From Lachnospiraceae bacterium (GTDB taxonomy: Bacteria; Bacillota; Clostridia; Lachnospirales; Lachnospiraceae), in the NCBI GenBank assembly GCA_014804285.1, contig JAAVAA010000077.1, forward strand, positions 1-20,438: a DNA stretch of 20,438 nt. Reading direction: 5' to 3'. The number at the start of each line of letters is the position of its first letter. Position 1 is the stretch's first letter. Positions 1 through 8,200 of this stretch are shown here, piece after piece. Below the pieces are notes generated by a model, which worked only from the letters and a program-made list of their open reading frames with translations, was not told where the DNA came from and made no database searches. Both the position numbers and the translations under genes were made by a program.

Positions 1-5
1 CGGCA

Positions 6-57
6 TACCGCTGTAAGCGGTAGCCAGTGAATTTCCCAAAGGGAAATTCACTGGCTA
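6..57. repeat. Two adjacent perfect hairpins at the left edge
   Basis: Bases 21-37 and 41-57 are perfect 17-base inverted copies around a 3-base AAA loop. A smaller hairpin (6-11 with 17-22) abuts and slightly overlaps it. No T-run follows, so this is not a textbook intrinsic terminator in the plus direction. It may end a gene outside the window, be a remnant of a mobile-element end, or act as an RNA structure ahead of the GNAT gene at 165. The pairing is directly visible; the role is not. Confidence 0.75.
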
Positions 58-88
58 GGCATCGTCTATTTGCGATTTCAATATTTCA

Positions 89-117
89 TTGTAATTTCTT
101 CCATAATCTGATACAGT
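89..117 (+). promoter_or_regulatory. Possible promoter of the first GNAT gene
   Basis: TTGTAA (89-94) and TACAGT (112-117) are separated by 17 bases, a fair sigma-A match. It lies about 50 bases before the GNAT start, which has its own AAGGAG site. The region is AT-rich, so a chance match is possible. Confidence 0.4.
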
Positions 118-164
118 AAACTCGTTGATAAATTTGTACAAGCATCCAACGTAAAGGAGATACT

Positions 165-620
165 ATGATATTTGAAATATTAAATAATGATAACGTAGAA
201 GATTATATCGCATATTTGAAAATTGCAATGAGCGAAGAACCAGACATGATGACAGCCGATAAGGTAGACGAACAGGGAATAAAGAGCAGAATTTCCGATC
301 CTTTTTTTAATAGAACAACTTCTATTCTGGCAAAAGAAAATGGTAAGGTAGTGGGGCGGATAGAATATCATTTTTATGGTTGTATGCAGAATGGTTACAG
401 GATGGCATATGTAGACTGGGTTTATGTTTTAAAAGCATATAGGCATAAAGGAATTGCACAGAAGCTTTTTGTTGAATTTGAAAGAGATTGTGTGCAAAAT
501 AACATAAATCAGTATTACTTAATTCGCGCAACAAATGAAGAAGCAAACCGATTTTATGAGCATTTTGAAGACGTTCAATTGGAGGAGACTCCTTTTTTAA
601 GAAAGTATCTGAAAGAATAA
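165..620 (+). CDS. GNAT family N-acetyltransferase
   Basis: This 151-residue protein is a small cytoplasmic GNAT acyltransferase, expected to move an acetyl group from acetyl-CoA to an amine. The acetyl-CoA loop is visible as YRHKGIAQKL (residues 92-101), preceded by the beta strand VDWVYVLK. The C-terminal NEEANRFYEHF (124-134) is the usual GNAT helix carrying a Tyr. ENGKVVGRI (58-66) is the central hairpin. The start is supported by AAGGAG seven bases upstream. It stands alone between a hairpin at 21-57 and a terminator at 693-722. It resembles the second GNAT at 18876 (same ENGKVVGRI, DW..V, RH.GIAQ and NEEA.RFY blocks), so the two are probably paralogues. The substrate cannot be read from the sequence. 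Confidence 0.88.
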   Translation: MIFEILNNDNVEDYIAYLKIAMSEEPDMMTADKVDEQGIKSRISDPFFNRTTSILAKENGKVVGRIEYHFYGCMQNGYRMAYVDWVYVLKAYRHKGIAQKLFVEFERDCVQNNINQYYLIRATNEEANRFYEHFEDVQLEETPFLRKYLKE

Positions 621-692
621 ATGCATTGTTCTTAACAAGATCAATTGTAACTATGAGTCTGAAATATTGCTAAAACTGAAAGGAATCCATGG

Positions 693-722
693 AAAAGAAC
701 ACATTTAGTGTGTTCTTTTTTT
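693..722 (+). terminator. Rho-independent terminator after the first GNAT
   Basis: An 11-bp perfect stem (AAAAGAACACA, 693-703, with 709-719) closes a 5-base loop and runs into a T tract ending at 722. It closes the single-gene GNAT unit. Confidence 0.85.
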
Positions 723-805
723 GAATTTTGTGATAAGATAAGAATGGTTTTTACCGTGCATATGTATTGATTTTATATTGCATTATAGGAAGGAATACAT
801 AGGAT

Positions 806-1267
806 ATGGAAAAAGAAAATTTATACAGGAAGGAATTAATAGATAAATATCGCCGGACCATGGGAAATATGTTTCGTTATCTTCCCTGGCTGGAGGAAAG
901 ATCCGGTGAGAAGATGGTTCGCAACTATCAGGGATCGGATATGCCGCAGAGATCCATAACAATTCCGGTATATGATAGTACTCTTCTTAGCTTTGTTAAG
1001 GATATGAATGCCACAGGCCTAATGGACCGCAATTATGTCTATATATTTTCCAGAAACAAAATCCGTACGGAGCAGGATGAGCTTCGCATGATTGACAAAG
1101 CAGAGCTGAAAGACATAGAAAATATTTTGGGGATCATGGCTAAGTATGTACTTGGCGGTATGACCAAAGGTGTTCTTTGGTCAAGAGCAGTAGAAAATGG
1201 GGTATTTTATCATGGACTGAAAAGAATCAAGGAGCTGCTTGAGATGTGGGACGAGCCATTGGCGTAG
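806..1267 (+). CDS. Small hypothetical protein, DUF6508-like
   Basis: This is a 153-residue soluble protein with no signal peptide or membrane segment. The pattern PWLEE near the N-terminus, a central FVKDM..TGLMDRNYVY block, and a C-terminal half (LKDIENILG..YVLGGMTKGVLWSRAVENGVFYHGLKRI) resemble the DUF6508 family as I recall it. That family has no established function. The start has an AGGAAGG sequence about 12 bases upstream, somewhat far but usable. It precedes the TetR gene by 65 bases on the same strand with no clear terminator between, so the two could be co-transcribed. The coding assignment is good; the family name is tentative. Confidence 0.7.
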   Translation: MEKENLYRKELIDKYRRTMGNMFRYLPWLEERSGEKMVRNYQGSDMPQRSITIPVYDSTLLSFVKDMNATGLMDRNYVYIFSRNKIRTEQDELRMIDKAELKDIENILGIMAKYVLGGMTKGVLWSRAVENGVFYHGLKRIKELLEMWDEPLA

Positions 1268-1332
1268 TTTTGCAATAAAGGGTGTTAACGGCAGCGTATG
1301 GAAGTGTAGCATGGGTTAGGAGTTTTGGGGAT

Positions 1333-1920
1333 ATGAGCGAGAAATCGGTACAAAAGAAGAAGTACATAGTGGAGACGGCACGGGAGATATTCATGGAGAA
1401 GGGATATAAAGAAGTAACCATGAAGGATATCGTGGAGGCATGCCAGATCAGCCGTGGCGGGCTTTACCTTTATTTTTCCAGTACAAAGGAATTGTTTGAA
1501 GAGGTTCTTCGGATGGAGCAGGAAGATACCGATGATGTTTTTGGACAGAGCATTACGAAAGAAGCAACTCCGGCCGAGATACTTGCATTGTTTTTCAAGG
1601 AACAAAAGAGGGAACTGCTGAACAAAAAGCCGTCTTTGGGAAAAGCAGTTTATGAATATTTTTTTGCTAATCAGATTCCCAATCGGGAGAACCTGCTGAA
1701 AAAGCAGTTTGACGCTGCGGTTTATGTGCTGGAAAATCTGATTACGGCAGGAGCTTCCAACGGGGAATTTTATTGTGAGGATCCTAGAGGGTATGCCCGA
1801 AACATTATGTATGTGCTGGAGGGGCTGAAAATCGCATCCCATACCAGAGGGATTTCCGAGGCAGTGGTGGATCGGGAAATCATGTTTGTCATGCAGGGAC
1901 TGCTCGCCGAAGAAGAATGA
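1333..1920 (+). CDS. TetR/AcrR family transcriptional regulator
   Basis: The 195-residue product has a classic TetR N-terminal helix-turn-helix: AREIFMEKGYKEVTM, then KDIVEACQISRGGLYLYFSSTKEL split over residues 31-54. The Gly-Leu-Tyr-x-Tyr-Phe signature of the recognition helix is visible. The C-terminal ligand-binding half (about 60-195) is divergent, as is usual. The open frame extends upstream to 1282, but the ATG at 1333 begins exactly at the expected TetR N-terminus and has TAGGAG about 12 bases upstream, so the shorter form is preferred. A hairpin separates it from the hydrolase pair at 1999. It may regulate those genes or the gene before it; its ligand and target are unknown. Confidence 0.92.
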   Translation: MSEKSVQKKKYIVETAREIFMEKGYKEVTMKDIVEACQISRGGLYLYFSSTKELFEEVLRMEQEDTDDVFGQSITKEATPAEILALFFKEQKRELLNKKPSLGKAVYEYFFANQIPNRENLLKKQFDAAVYVLENLITAGASNGEFYCEDPRGYARNIMYVLEGLKIASHTRGISEAVVDREIMFVMQGLLAEEE

Positions 1921-1934
1921 TAGGAATTGATCGG

Positions 1935-1964
1935 AAAGCTTCAGGGAAAGCCTTGAGGCTTTTG
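1935..1964 (+). terminator. Hairpin terminator between tetR and the hydrolase pair
   Basis: Bases 1935-1946 can pair with 1951-1962 over 12 positions, including two G-U pairs, around the tetraloop AAAG, followed by a short TTTT. A shorter alternative (1947-1952 with 1957-1962) uses part of the same bases. The T tract is weak, so it may only partly terminate. Confidence 0.55.
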
Positions 1965-1998
1965 TCATGTCATGTGAAGAAAAGGAGGCTTATCGGAA

Positions 1999-2934
1999 AT
2001 GATCGAGGAGATTTTTTCCATAGAACTGCCAGTAGGTGAAAGACTGTCAATTAAAAAGAACAGAATACAGGGAAAGACTGAAAATAACAGAAGAATAGCG
2101 ATTGTAACGGGAATTCACGGAGATGAATTTGAGGGGCAGTACATCTGCTATGAGGTTGCGAGGCGTCTTTTGGAAAGTATAGATATGCTTACGGGTACGG
2201 TGGATATTTATCCGGCACTCAATCCTTTGGGACTTGATATGGCGGAGAGAAATGTTCCGGGACTTGACATGGATTTAAACCGCATGTTTCCCGGAAACGA
2301 GAATGGGACGACCATGGAGCGTGCTGCGTCGGCAATCGTAGGGGATCTCGCAGGTGCTGACTTTTGCATTGATGTTCATGCAAGTGATATTTTTGTGAAA
2401 GAAATACCTCAGGTTCGGGTTTCCGAAGACTTCGCCGAAAAGCTTCTGCCTTATGCAAGACTCTTAAATACGGATATGGTCTGGATGAATGCAACAGCAA
2501 CCGTACATGAGGCTACGCTGGCTCATTCCATGAACATGCTTGGAGTTCCGTCGCTTGTGGTAGAGATGGGAGTGGGCACGAGAATACACAGAGGGTACGG
2601 AGATCAGGTGATAGAGGGAATCTTTCATTTAATGAAGGAGCTGGGAATCTGGAATGGTGAAGTGGGAAGAGTTCAGTATCCGGTGGTTTCCACAGACGGA
2701 GAGGTGGAGTTTATCCGCTCGGAAGTGGTAGGGGTATTTCTTCCTATCATTGCTCATAACCATTATGTAAAAAAGGGCGACAAGCTTGGAGCGATTGTCA
2801 GTCCCTTAGAGGGAAGAGTTTTGCAGGAGATCCGTGCAGAAAAAAGCGGGCTGGTATTCACACTCCGGGAATATCCCTTTGTCAGAGAGGGCTCTCTGCT
2901 TGCGAGAATACTTACCGGGATAGAGGAGGAGTAA
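1999..2934 (+). CDS. M14-type metal hydrolase (succinylglutamate desuccinylase/aspartoacylase family)
   Basis: This 311-residue protein is a predicted zinc-dependent deacylase/carboxypeptidase-like enzyme of the AstE/AspA branch. Visible signatures are GIHGDEFEG (zinc ligands His40 and Glu43), DMDLNRMFPG (residues 90-99, substrate-binding Asn-Arg), CIDVHAS (third ligand His127) and VVEMG (candidate catalytic Glu189). The C-terminal segment from about 245 has the barrel-like pattern of a biotinyl/lipoyl-type domain, common in this family (VKKGDKLGAIVSPLEGRVL). The start has AAGGAGG about 10 bases upstream. The next gene starts 3 bases after its stop and is a clear paralogue. The real substrate is unknown; an N-acyl amino acid is a family-level guess. 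Confidence 0.88.
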   Translation: MIEEIFSIELPVGERLSIKKNRIQGKTENNRRIAIVTGIHGDEFEGQYICYEVARRLLESIDMLTGTVDIYPALNPLGLDMAERNVPGLDMDLNRMFPGNENGTTMERAASAIVGDLAGADFCIDVHASDIFVKEIPQVRVSEDFAEKLLPYARLLNTDMVWMNATATVHEATLAHSMNMLGVPSLVVEMGVGTRIHRGYGDQVIEGIFHLMKELGIWNGEVGRVQYPVVSTDGEVEFIRSEVVGVFLPIIAHNHYVKKGDKLGAIVSPLEGRVLQEIRAEKSGLVFTLREYPFVREGSLLARILTGIEEE

Positions 2935-2937
2935 TCT

Positions 2938-3873
2938 ATGTTTAAAGAAGAAATATATACCATACATTCTCCTTATCGGGAAAAGATGATCATACAGGGC
3001 TATCGGTTTGGAAAAGGAGATCCGGCAGCATGTATCCTGGGGTCTGTCAGAGGAAATGAGATGCAGCAAATGTATATCTGCTCTCAGCTTGTGAGGATTC
3101 TTAAGGATCTGGAAGCAAAGGGCTGCATCAATGCCGGAAAAAGTATTTTGGTGATTCCGGTGGTCAACGGAATGGGAATGAATGTGGGCAGACGGTTTTT
3201 TGGAGTGGAGGATATTGATATTAACCGTGCATTCCCCGGAAAGAAAAGCGGTGACACTACGGATCGTATTGCAGCCGGTATCATGGAAAAAATACGGGAA
3301 TATGCTTACGGTATTCAGCTTACCAGCTTTTATATGTCGGGGGAATTTGTGCCTCATGTGCGCATGATGGAAACCGGTTTTCAAAATGTTTCCCTGGCAA
3401 ATCTTTTTGGACTGCCTTATGTGGTGGTACGAAAACCTACACCTATCGATACGAAAACTTTGAATTATAATTGGCAGAATAAGATGACAGCGGCATTTTC
3501 CGTGTATACCAACAGAAATGATTCCATCGATGAGAAAAGCGCAAGACAGGCATTGGCGGCAATTTTACGTTTTTTGACCCGGATGGGGATTATCCGCTAC
3601 GAAAGCCATAGCGGATATATCAGCCATGTGATCATGGAAGAGGATCTTACGGATGTGAACAGTGCATCAGCCGGAATATTTAAAGGCTTAGTGGAGCCGG
3701 GTGAGGATGTGCGTTACGGACATGTTATGGCAGAGGTGATTGATCCTTATGAAGGAATCGTCAGGGAAACCATAAAGGCGCCTACTGACGGTATTGTATT
3801 CTTTGCCCATAAGGAGGTTCTGATTGCTCAGGGAGATATTGTGTACAAATTGATTCACAGACTGCATGAGTAA
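2938..3873 (+). CDS. Zinc-ligand-less paralogue of the M14-type hydrolase
   Basis: This 311-residue protein aligns end to end with its upstream neighbour, but the active site is gone. The first ligand motif GIHGDE is SVRGNE here (His40 to Arg38, Glu kept at 41). The third ligand in IDVHAS becomes IQLTSF (His127 to Thr129). The candidate catalytic Glu in VVEMG is Arg165 in VVVRKP. The fold-defining DINRAFPG (94-101) and the C-terminal barrel-like part are intact, and the frame is open throughout, so this looks like a maintained pseudoenzyme rather than a decaying gene. Its ribosome binding site GGAGGAG lies in the last codons of the first paralogue, implying translational coupling. It may pair with the active paralogue as a structural or regulatory subunit (inference). 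Confidence 0.85.
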   Translation: MFKEEIYTIHSPYREKMIIQGYRFGKGDPAACILGSVRGNEMQQMYICSQLVRILKDLEAKGCINAGKSILVIPVVNGMGMNVGRRFFGVEDIDINRAFPGKKSGDTTDRIAAGIMEKIREYAYGIQLTSFYMSGEFVPHVRMMETGFQNVSLANLFGLPYVVVRKPTPIDTKTLNYNWQNKMTAAFSVYTNRNDSIDEKSARQALAAILRFLTRMGIIRYESHSGYISHVIMEEDLTDVNSASAGIFKGLVEPGEDVRYGHVMAEVIDPYEGIVRETIKAPTDGIVFFAHKEVLIAQGDIVYKLIHRLHE

Positions 3874-3901
3874 TTGGAGCGGCAGAAAGGAAAGAGCTTT
3901 G

Positions 3902-5158
3902 ATGGAGAAAGTAAAACCATATGAGACCAAAGAGGAAAAAATATACAGAGATTTTGGAGATGCATTAGAAGCCTGGAGCAAAAATGGCAAGGAACCCTCC
4001 ATGGGCAATCAGGATATCCGGTATTATCTGGATTTACAGGAAGCTCGGCTTAAGAAGCGAAATCTGAAAATGGAATATCAGTTTCTGCTTCGGGGAGGGC
4101 ATCACGATAAGATACGATGTACAACTTATCAGGATTGTATCTATACGAATATATTAGCTGTTTCAGCATATATGCGTAAAATGGTTTTTCACCGTAATGG
4201 TAAGAAGCTGTATGAAAAGGAAGAACCACAGTTTTTTTATCAGACGATCACCAGAATGGATCAGCAAAGACCGGAAGAAAATTACTGCTGTCCAAACTGC
4301 GGCGCAGTCAGTCCCGTGAAGGTGCTTTTGGAGGGATGTCCGCATTGTCGCACCAGATTTCTGATGCAGGATCTTTTTCCCAAAGTGACAGCCTACTTTT
4401 TTGAGCATGATTTCACCATGACTGAAAAGGAATATAAGAAAAAGGTGACGAAATGGGTACTTGGAGGTATACTGATAACATTTCTCCCAGCTGCCATAGG
4501 CGCCCTGTCTCAGGGGGAAGCTGCGGCCATTCTTATAACACTTCTTTTTACACTTTTGGGAAGTGTGTTTTTTGGCGCTTTTTTTGGCTATTATACCATG
4601 AGTGTGTGCATGGCAATAGGTCTTTTCGGGTATGCAGGGAGAAATCTTCCGAGACTTTTTACAACGATGGGCACCAAAAGGAAGCTGACGAGACTGATGA
4701 AGCCCTACGATAAGAATTTTTCCTATGAGTATTTTGTGGGCAGAATATTGGGACTGCTGCAGATTTTGATTTTTGCGGACAGCGGAGAAAATCTGGCGGT
4801 TTACGCAGGGGAAGGAGAAATTTCGGATTACTCCAATATTGTGGAATCGTCTTATCGTGGAAGTATAAAGCTGCACAAAAGATGGGTGGAAAAGGGATAC
4901 GCATATGTGGATTTAAGTGTATATATGATGAACACCTATGATACGGGAAGAATACATAGAAAGAATGACCTTTTCCGTATGGTAGTATGCAGAAAACTTC
5001 AAAAGGATTCTGACTTTGGATTTTCTATTAAAAAAGTACAGTGCGCAGGCTGCGCAGCAAGCTTTGACGCCACAAGAGAACGGTGCTGTCCCTATTGTGG
5101 CAGGGAGTATCAGCTGAAAGAGGATGATTGGGTGGTAATGAAAATCAGGAAGCGGTGA
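3902..5158 (+). CDS. Membrane protein with two zinc ribbons, Tim44-like C-terminal region possible
   Basis: The product is about 418 residues. An N-terminal soluble part leads to a first zinc ribbon (Cys130-x2-Cys133 and Cys146-x2-Cys149). A hydrophobic block of about three membrane segments follows (roughly 185-203, 210-228, 230-248). The C-terminal soluble domain ends in a second zinc ribbon (Cys381-x2-Cys384 and Cys396-x2-Cys399). The domain before the second ribbon (YFVGRILGLLQILIF..., then YVDLSVYMMNTYD) is reminiscent of Tim44-like proteins, which is a tentative recall. An ATG at 3866 overlaps the previous gene but lacks a binding site. The ATG at 3902 has AGAAAGGAAAGAG just upstream and is preferred. 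Tight packing suggests one operon with the hydrolase pair. Function unknown. Confidence 0.75.
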   Translation: MEKVKPYETKEEKIYRDFGDALEAWSKNGKEPSMGNQDIRYYLDLQEARLKKRNLKMEYQFLLRGGHHDKIRCTTYQDCIYTNILAVSAYMRKMVFHRNGKKLYEKEEPQFFYQTITRMDQQRPEENYCCPNCGAVSPVKVLLEGCPHCRTRFLMQDLFPKVTAYFFEHDFTMTEKEYKKKVTKWVLGGILITFLPAAIGALSQGEAAAILITLLFTLLGSVFFGAFFGYYTMSVCMAIGLFGYAGRNLPRLFTTMGTKRKLTRLMKPYDKNFSYEYFVGRILGLLQILIFADSGENLAVYAGEGEISDYSNIVESSYRGSIKLHKRWVEKGYAYVDLSVYMMNTYDTGRIHRKNDLFRMVVCRKLQKDSDFGFSIKKVQCAGCAASFDATRERCCPYCGREYQLKEDDWVVMKIRKR

Positions 5159-5166
5159 AAATGAGA

Positions 5167-5194
5167 TTGCAAAACCTGTCCAATTCGATATAAT
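5167..5194 (+). promoter_or_regulatory. Sigma-A-like promoter for purL
   Basis: TTGCAA (5167-5172) and a perfect TATAAT (5189-5194) are 16 bases apart, immediately after the previous stop codon. A second TATAAT at 5196-5201 lies too far for the same -35. The resulting leader to the purL start would be about 40 bases, with no room for a purine riboswitch. Confidence 0.75.
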
Positions 5195-5241
5195 GTATAA
5201 TGGAAACTATCATATTTCAAATGGAGGAAGATGAATTCACA

Positions 5242-8200
5242 ATGGGAAACGTAAAACGTATCTATGTAGAAAAGAAGGCCCCTTTTGCAGTAAAGGCAAA
5301 GGAACTTAAGGAGGAGATTGGCAGTTATCTTGGAATTACAGGCGTTACGGACGTGCGGGTGTTCATCCGTTATGATGTGGAGAACATTTCAGAGGAAACC
5401 TTTGAGCGCGCAGCTGTATGTGTCTTTTCTGAGCCGCCGGTAGACCTTTTATATCGGGAAGCAATTCCGATTCCGGATGGCGGATATGTGTTCAGCGTAG
5501 AGTTCCTACCCGGACAGTTTGACCAGCGTGCGGATTCTGCCATGCAGTGTGTGAAGTTCCTAAAAGAGGATGAAGAACCGGTTATCCGCACTGCGGTTAC
5601 TTATCTGCTCACAGGGAATTTATCTTCTGAAGAATTTGAAAGAATAAAAGCATACTGTATAAATCCGGTGGATTCCAGAGAAACGGGGCTGGACAAACCG
5701 GACACTTTGATTACAGAATATGACGAGCCGGCTGATATTATGATTTTTGACGGCTTTCGAAATATGGAAAAGGAAGAACTTCGAAAATTGTATGACAGTC
5801 TGGGACTTGCCATGACATTTAAGGATTTTCTCCATATCCAGAATTATTATGTGACAGAAGAACACAGAGATCCTACCATGACAGAAATCCGTGTATTGGA
5901 TACTTACTGGTCTGATCACTGCCGTCACACTACCTTTTCAACAGAGTTAAAGAATATTGAATTTCAGGACGGTTATTACCGGACACCTTTGGAAACGACC
6001 TATCAAAGTTATTTGGATACCAGAAGCGAGATTTTTGAAGGAAGAGAGGACAAGTTTGTCTGTCTGATGGATCTGGCGCTTATGGCAATGAGGAAGCTGA
6101 AAAGGGACGGGAAGCTTCAGGATATGGAAGAGTCAGATGAGATCAATGCCTGCTCCGTGGTAGTTCCGGTGGAAATGGATTATGGTGACGGACCGGTAAC
6201 GGAGGAATGGCTGGTATTCTTCAAAAATGAGACGCACAATCATCCTACGGAGATTGAGCCTTTCGGAGGAGCGGCTACATGTCTTGGAGGCGCTATCCGA
6301 GATCCTCTTTCGGGAAGAGGATATGTTTATCAGGCAATGCGTGTGACTGGGGCGGCAGATCCTACGGTGCCTGTGGCTGATACCTTGAAGGGAAAGCTGT
6401 CTCAGAAGAAGCTGGTAAGAGGAGCAGCAAGCGGATATTCTTCTTATGGAAATCAGATCGGCCTGGCTACCGGCTATGTGAAAGAAATTTATCATCCGGA
6501 TTATGTGGCAAAGCGTATGGAAATTGGTGCGGTTATGGGTGCGGCACCGAGAGCAAATGTAATCCGCGAGAATTCTGATCCGGATGATGTGATTATTTTA
6601 TTAGGCGGAAGAACCGGGCGCGACGGTTGCGGCGGAGCCACAGGATCTTCCAAGGTACATACGGAAAGCTCCATTGAAACCTGCGGAGCTGAGGTGCAAA
6701 AGGGAAATGCGCCTACAGAGCGTAAGATCCAGAGGCTTTTTAGAAGAGGAGAGGTCAGCAGGATCATCAAAAAATGTAACGACTTTGGAGCAGGCGGAGT
6801 TTCCGTAGCAATCGGAGAACTTGCTCCCGGACTTGTTGTTGACTTAGATAAGGTTCCCAAGAAATATGCGGGACTTGACGGAACGGAGCTTGCCATTTCC
6901 GAATCGCAGGAGAGAATGGCAGTAGTAGTGGATCCGAAGGATGTGGATGCGTTCCTTGGGTTTGCAGGCGAAGAGAACCTTGAGGCGGTTCCGGTTGCGG
7001 TTGTGACCAAAGAGCCCAGATTGGTGCTCAAATGGAGAGGAAAAGAAATTGTTAATATATCCCGTGCATTTTTGGATACCAACGGTGCACATCAGGAAAC
7101 GGATGTGAAGGTTTCTGTTCCTGATAAAGAAGATAATTATCTGAAAAAGATTGCCATTCCGGAAGTGAAGGAGTGCATGGAGGCAGAAGATGTTAAGGCG
7201 GCATGGCTGAAAACCTTAAATAATCTCAACGTATGCTCCCAGAAGGGACTTGTGGAGATGTTTGACTCTTCCATCGGTGCGGCTAGTGTAGTAATGCCTT
7301 ATGGCGGAAAATATCAGTTAACGGAAACACAGACGATGATTGCCAAGCTTCCTGTACTGAAAGGAAAGACTGATACCGTGACGATGATGAGCTACGGATT
7401 TGATCCGGCGCTTTCCTCATGGAGCCCCTATCATGGAGCAGTCTATGCAGTGACGGAATCTATGGCAAAAATAGTGGCATCAGGCGGTGACTTTGAGAAG
7501 ATTCGTTTTACCTTCCAAGAGTATTTCAGGCGGATGACTTCCGAGCCGGAGAGATGGAGCCAGCCTTTTGCAGCCCTTTTGGGCGCTTATGATGCGCAGA
7601 TTGGTTACGGACTTCCGTCCATCGGCGGTAAGGACAGTATGTCGGGAACTTTCAATGAAATCGATGTTCCGCCTACGCTGGTATCCTTTGCTGTGGATGT
7701 GGCAGATCGAAAGGATATAATCACACCGGAGCTGAAAGAAGCAGGTGATGTGCTTTTGCAGTTCTGGATTGACCGTGATGAATTTGATATACCGGTTTAT
7801 GAGAATGTTATGCAGACCTACCGTTTCATTAATGAGCTGATGAAGGAGGGTAAGGTGAAAGCTGCATATGCTCTGGATGCGTCAGGATTGGCAGCGGGAA
7901 TCAGCAAGATGGCATTTGGCAATAAGCTGGGCGTAACCATGTCTGAGGAATTAAGGATCAATGATTTGTTTGAAAACGGGCTGGGAGATCTTGTGCTGGA
8001 ATTAAGCAAGGCAGATGCGCTGGCTCTTCTCTCAGAGAAAGAGCTGGGAGGAGAAGTATCAGAATTGAACTTCCGTAGTGTGGCGGAAATTTCCGTTGAA
8101 CCTGTTTTCCGGTATCAGGATACGGTCATTACGATAGATGAAGCTTTGGAAGCATGGTGTTCCAGACTGGAAAAAGTTTTCCCCACCAAGGCAGAGAAGG

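Noticed and set aside
1285..1968. 227-residue minus-strand frame opposite the TetR gene
   Set aside because: It is antisense to a well-supported TetR protein and shows no recognisable motif; its composition looks like a shadow.
4163..4876. 237-residue minus-strand frame opposite the zinc-ribbon membrane gene
   Set aside because: It has a basic, low-sense composition and no family pattern, while the plus-strand frame has paired zinc ribbons and membrane segments.
5200..5241. Upstream start that would add 14 residues to PurL
   Set aside because: This ATG overlaps the -10 region and has no binding site; the ATG at 5242 has GGAGGAAG and gives the family N-terminus.
5159..5241. Purine riboswitch ahead of purL
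   Set aside because: The promoter leaves a leader of only about 40 bases, too short for the riboswitch aptamer.
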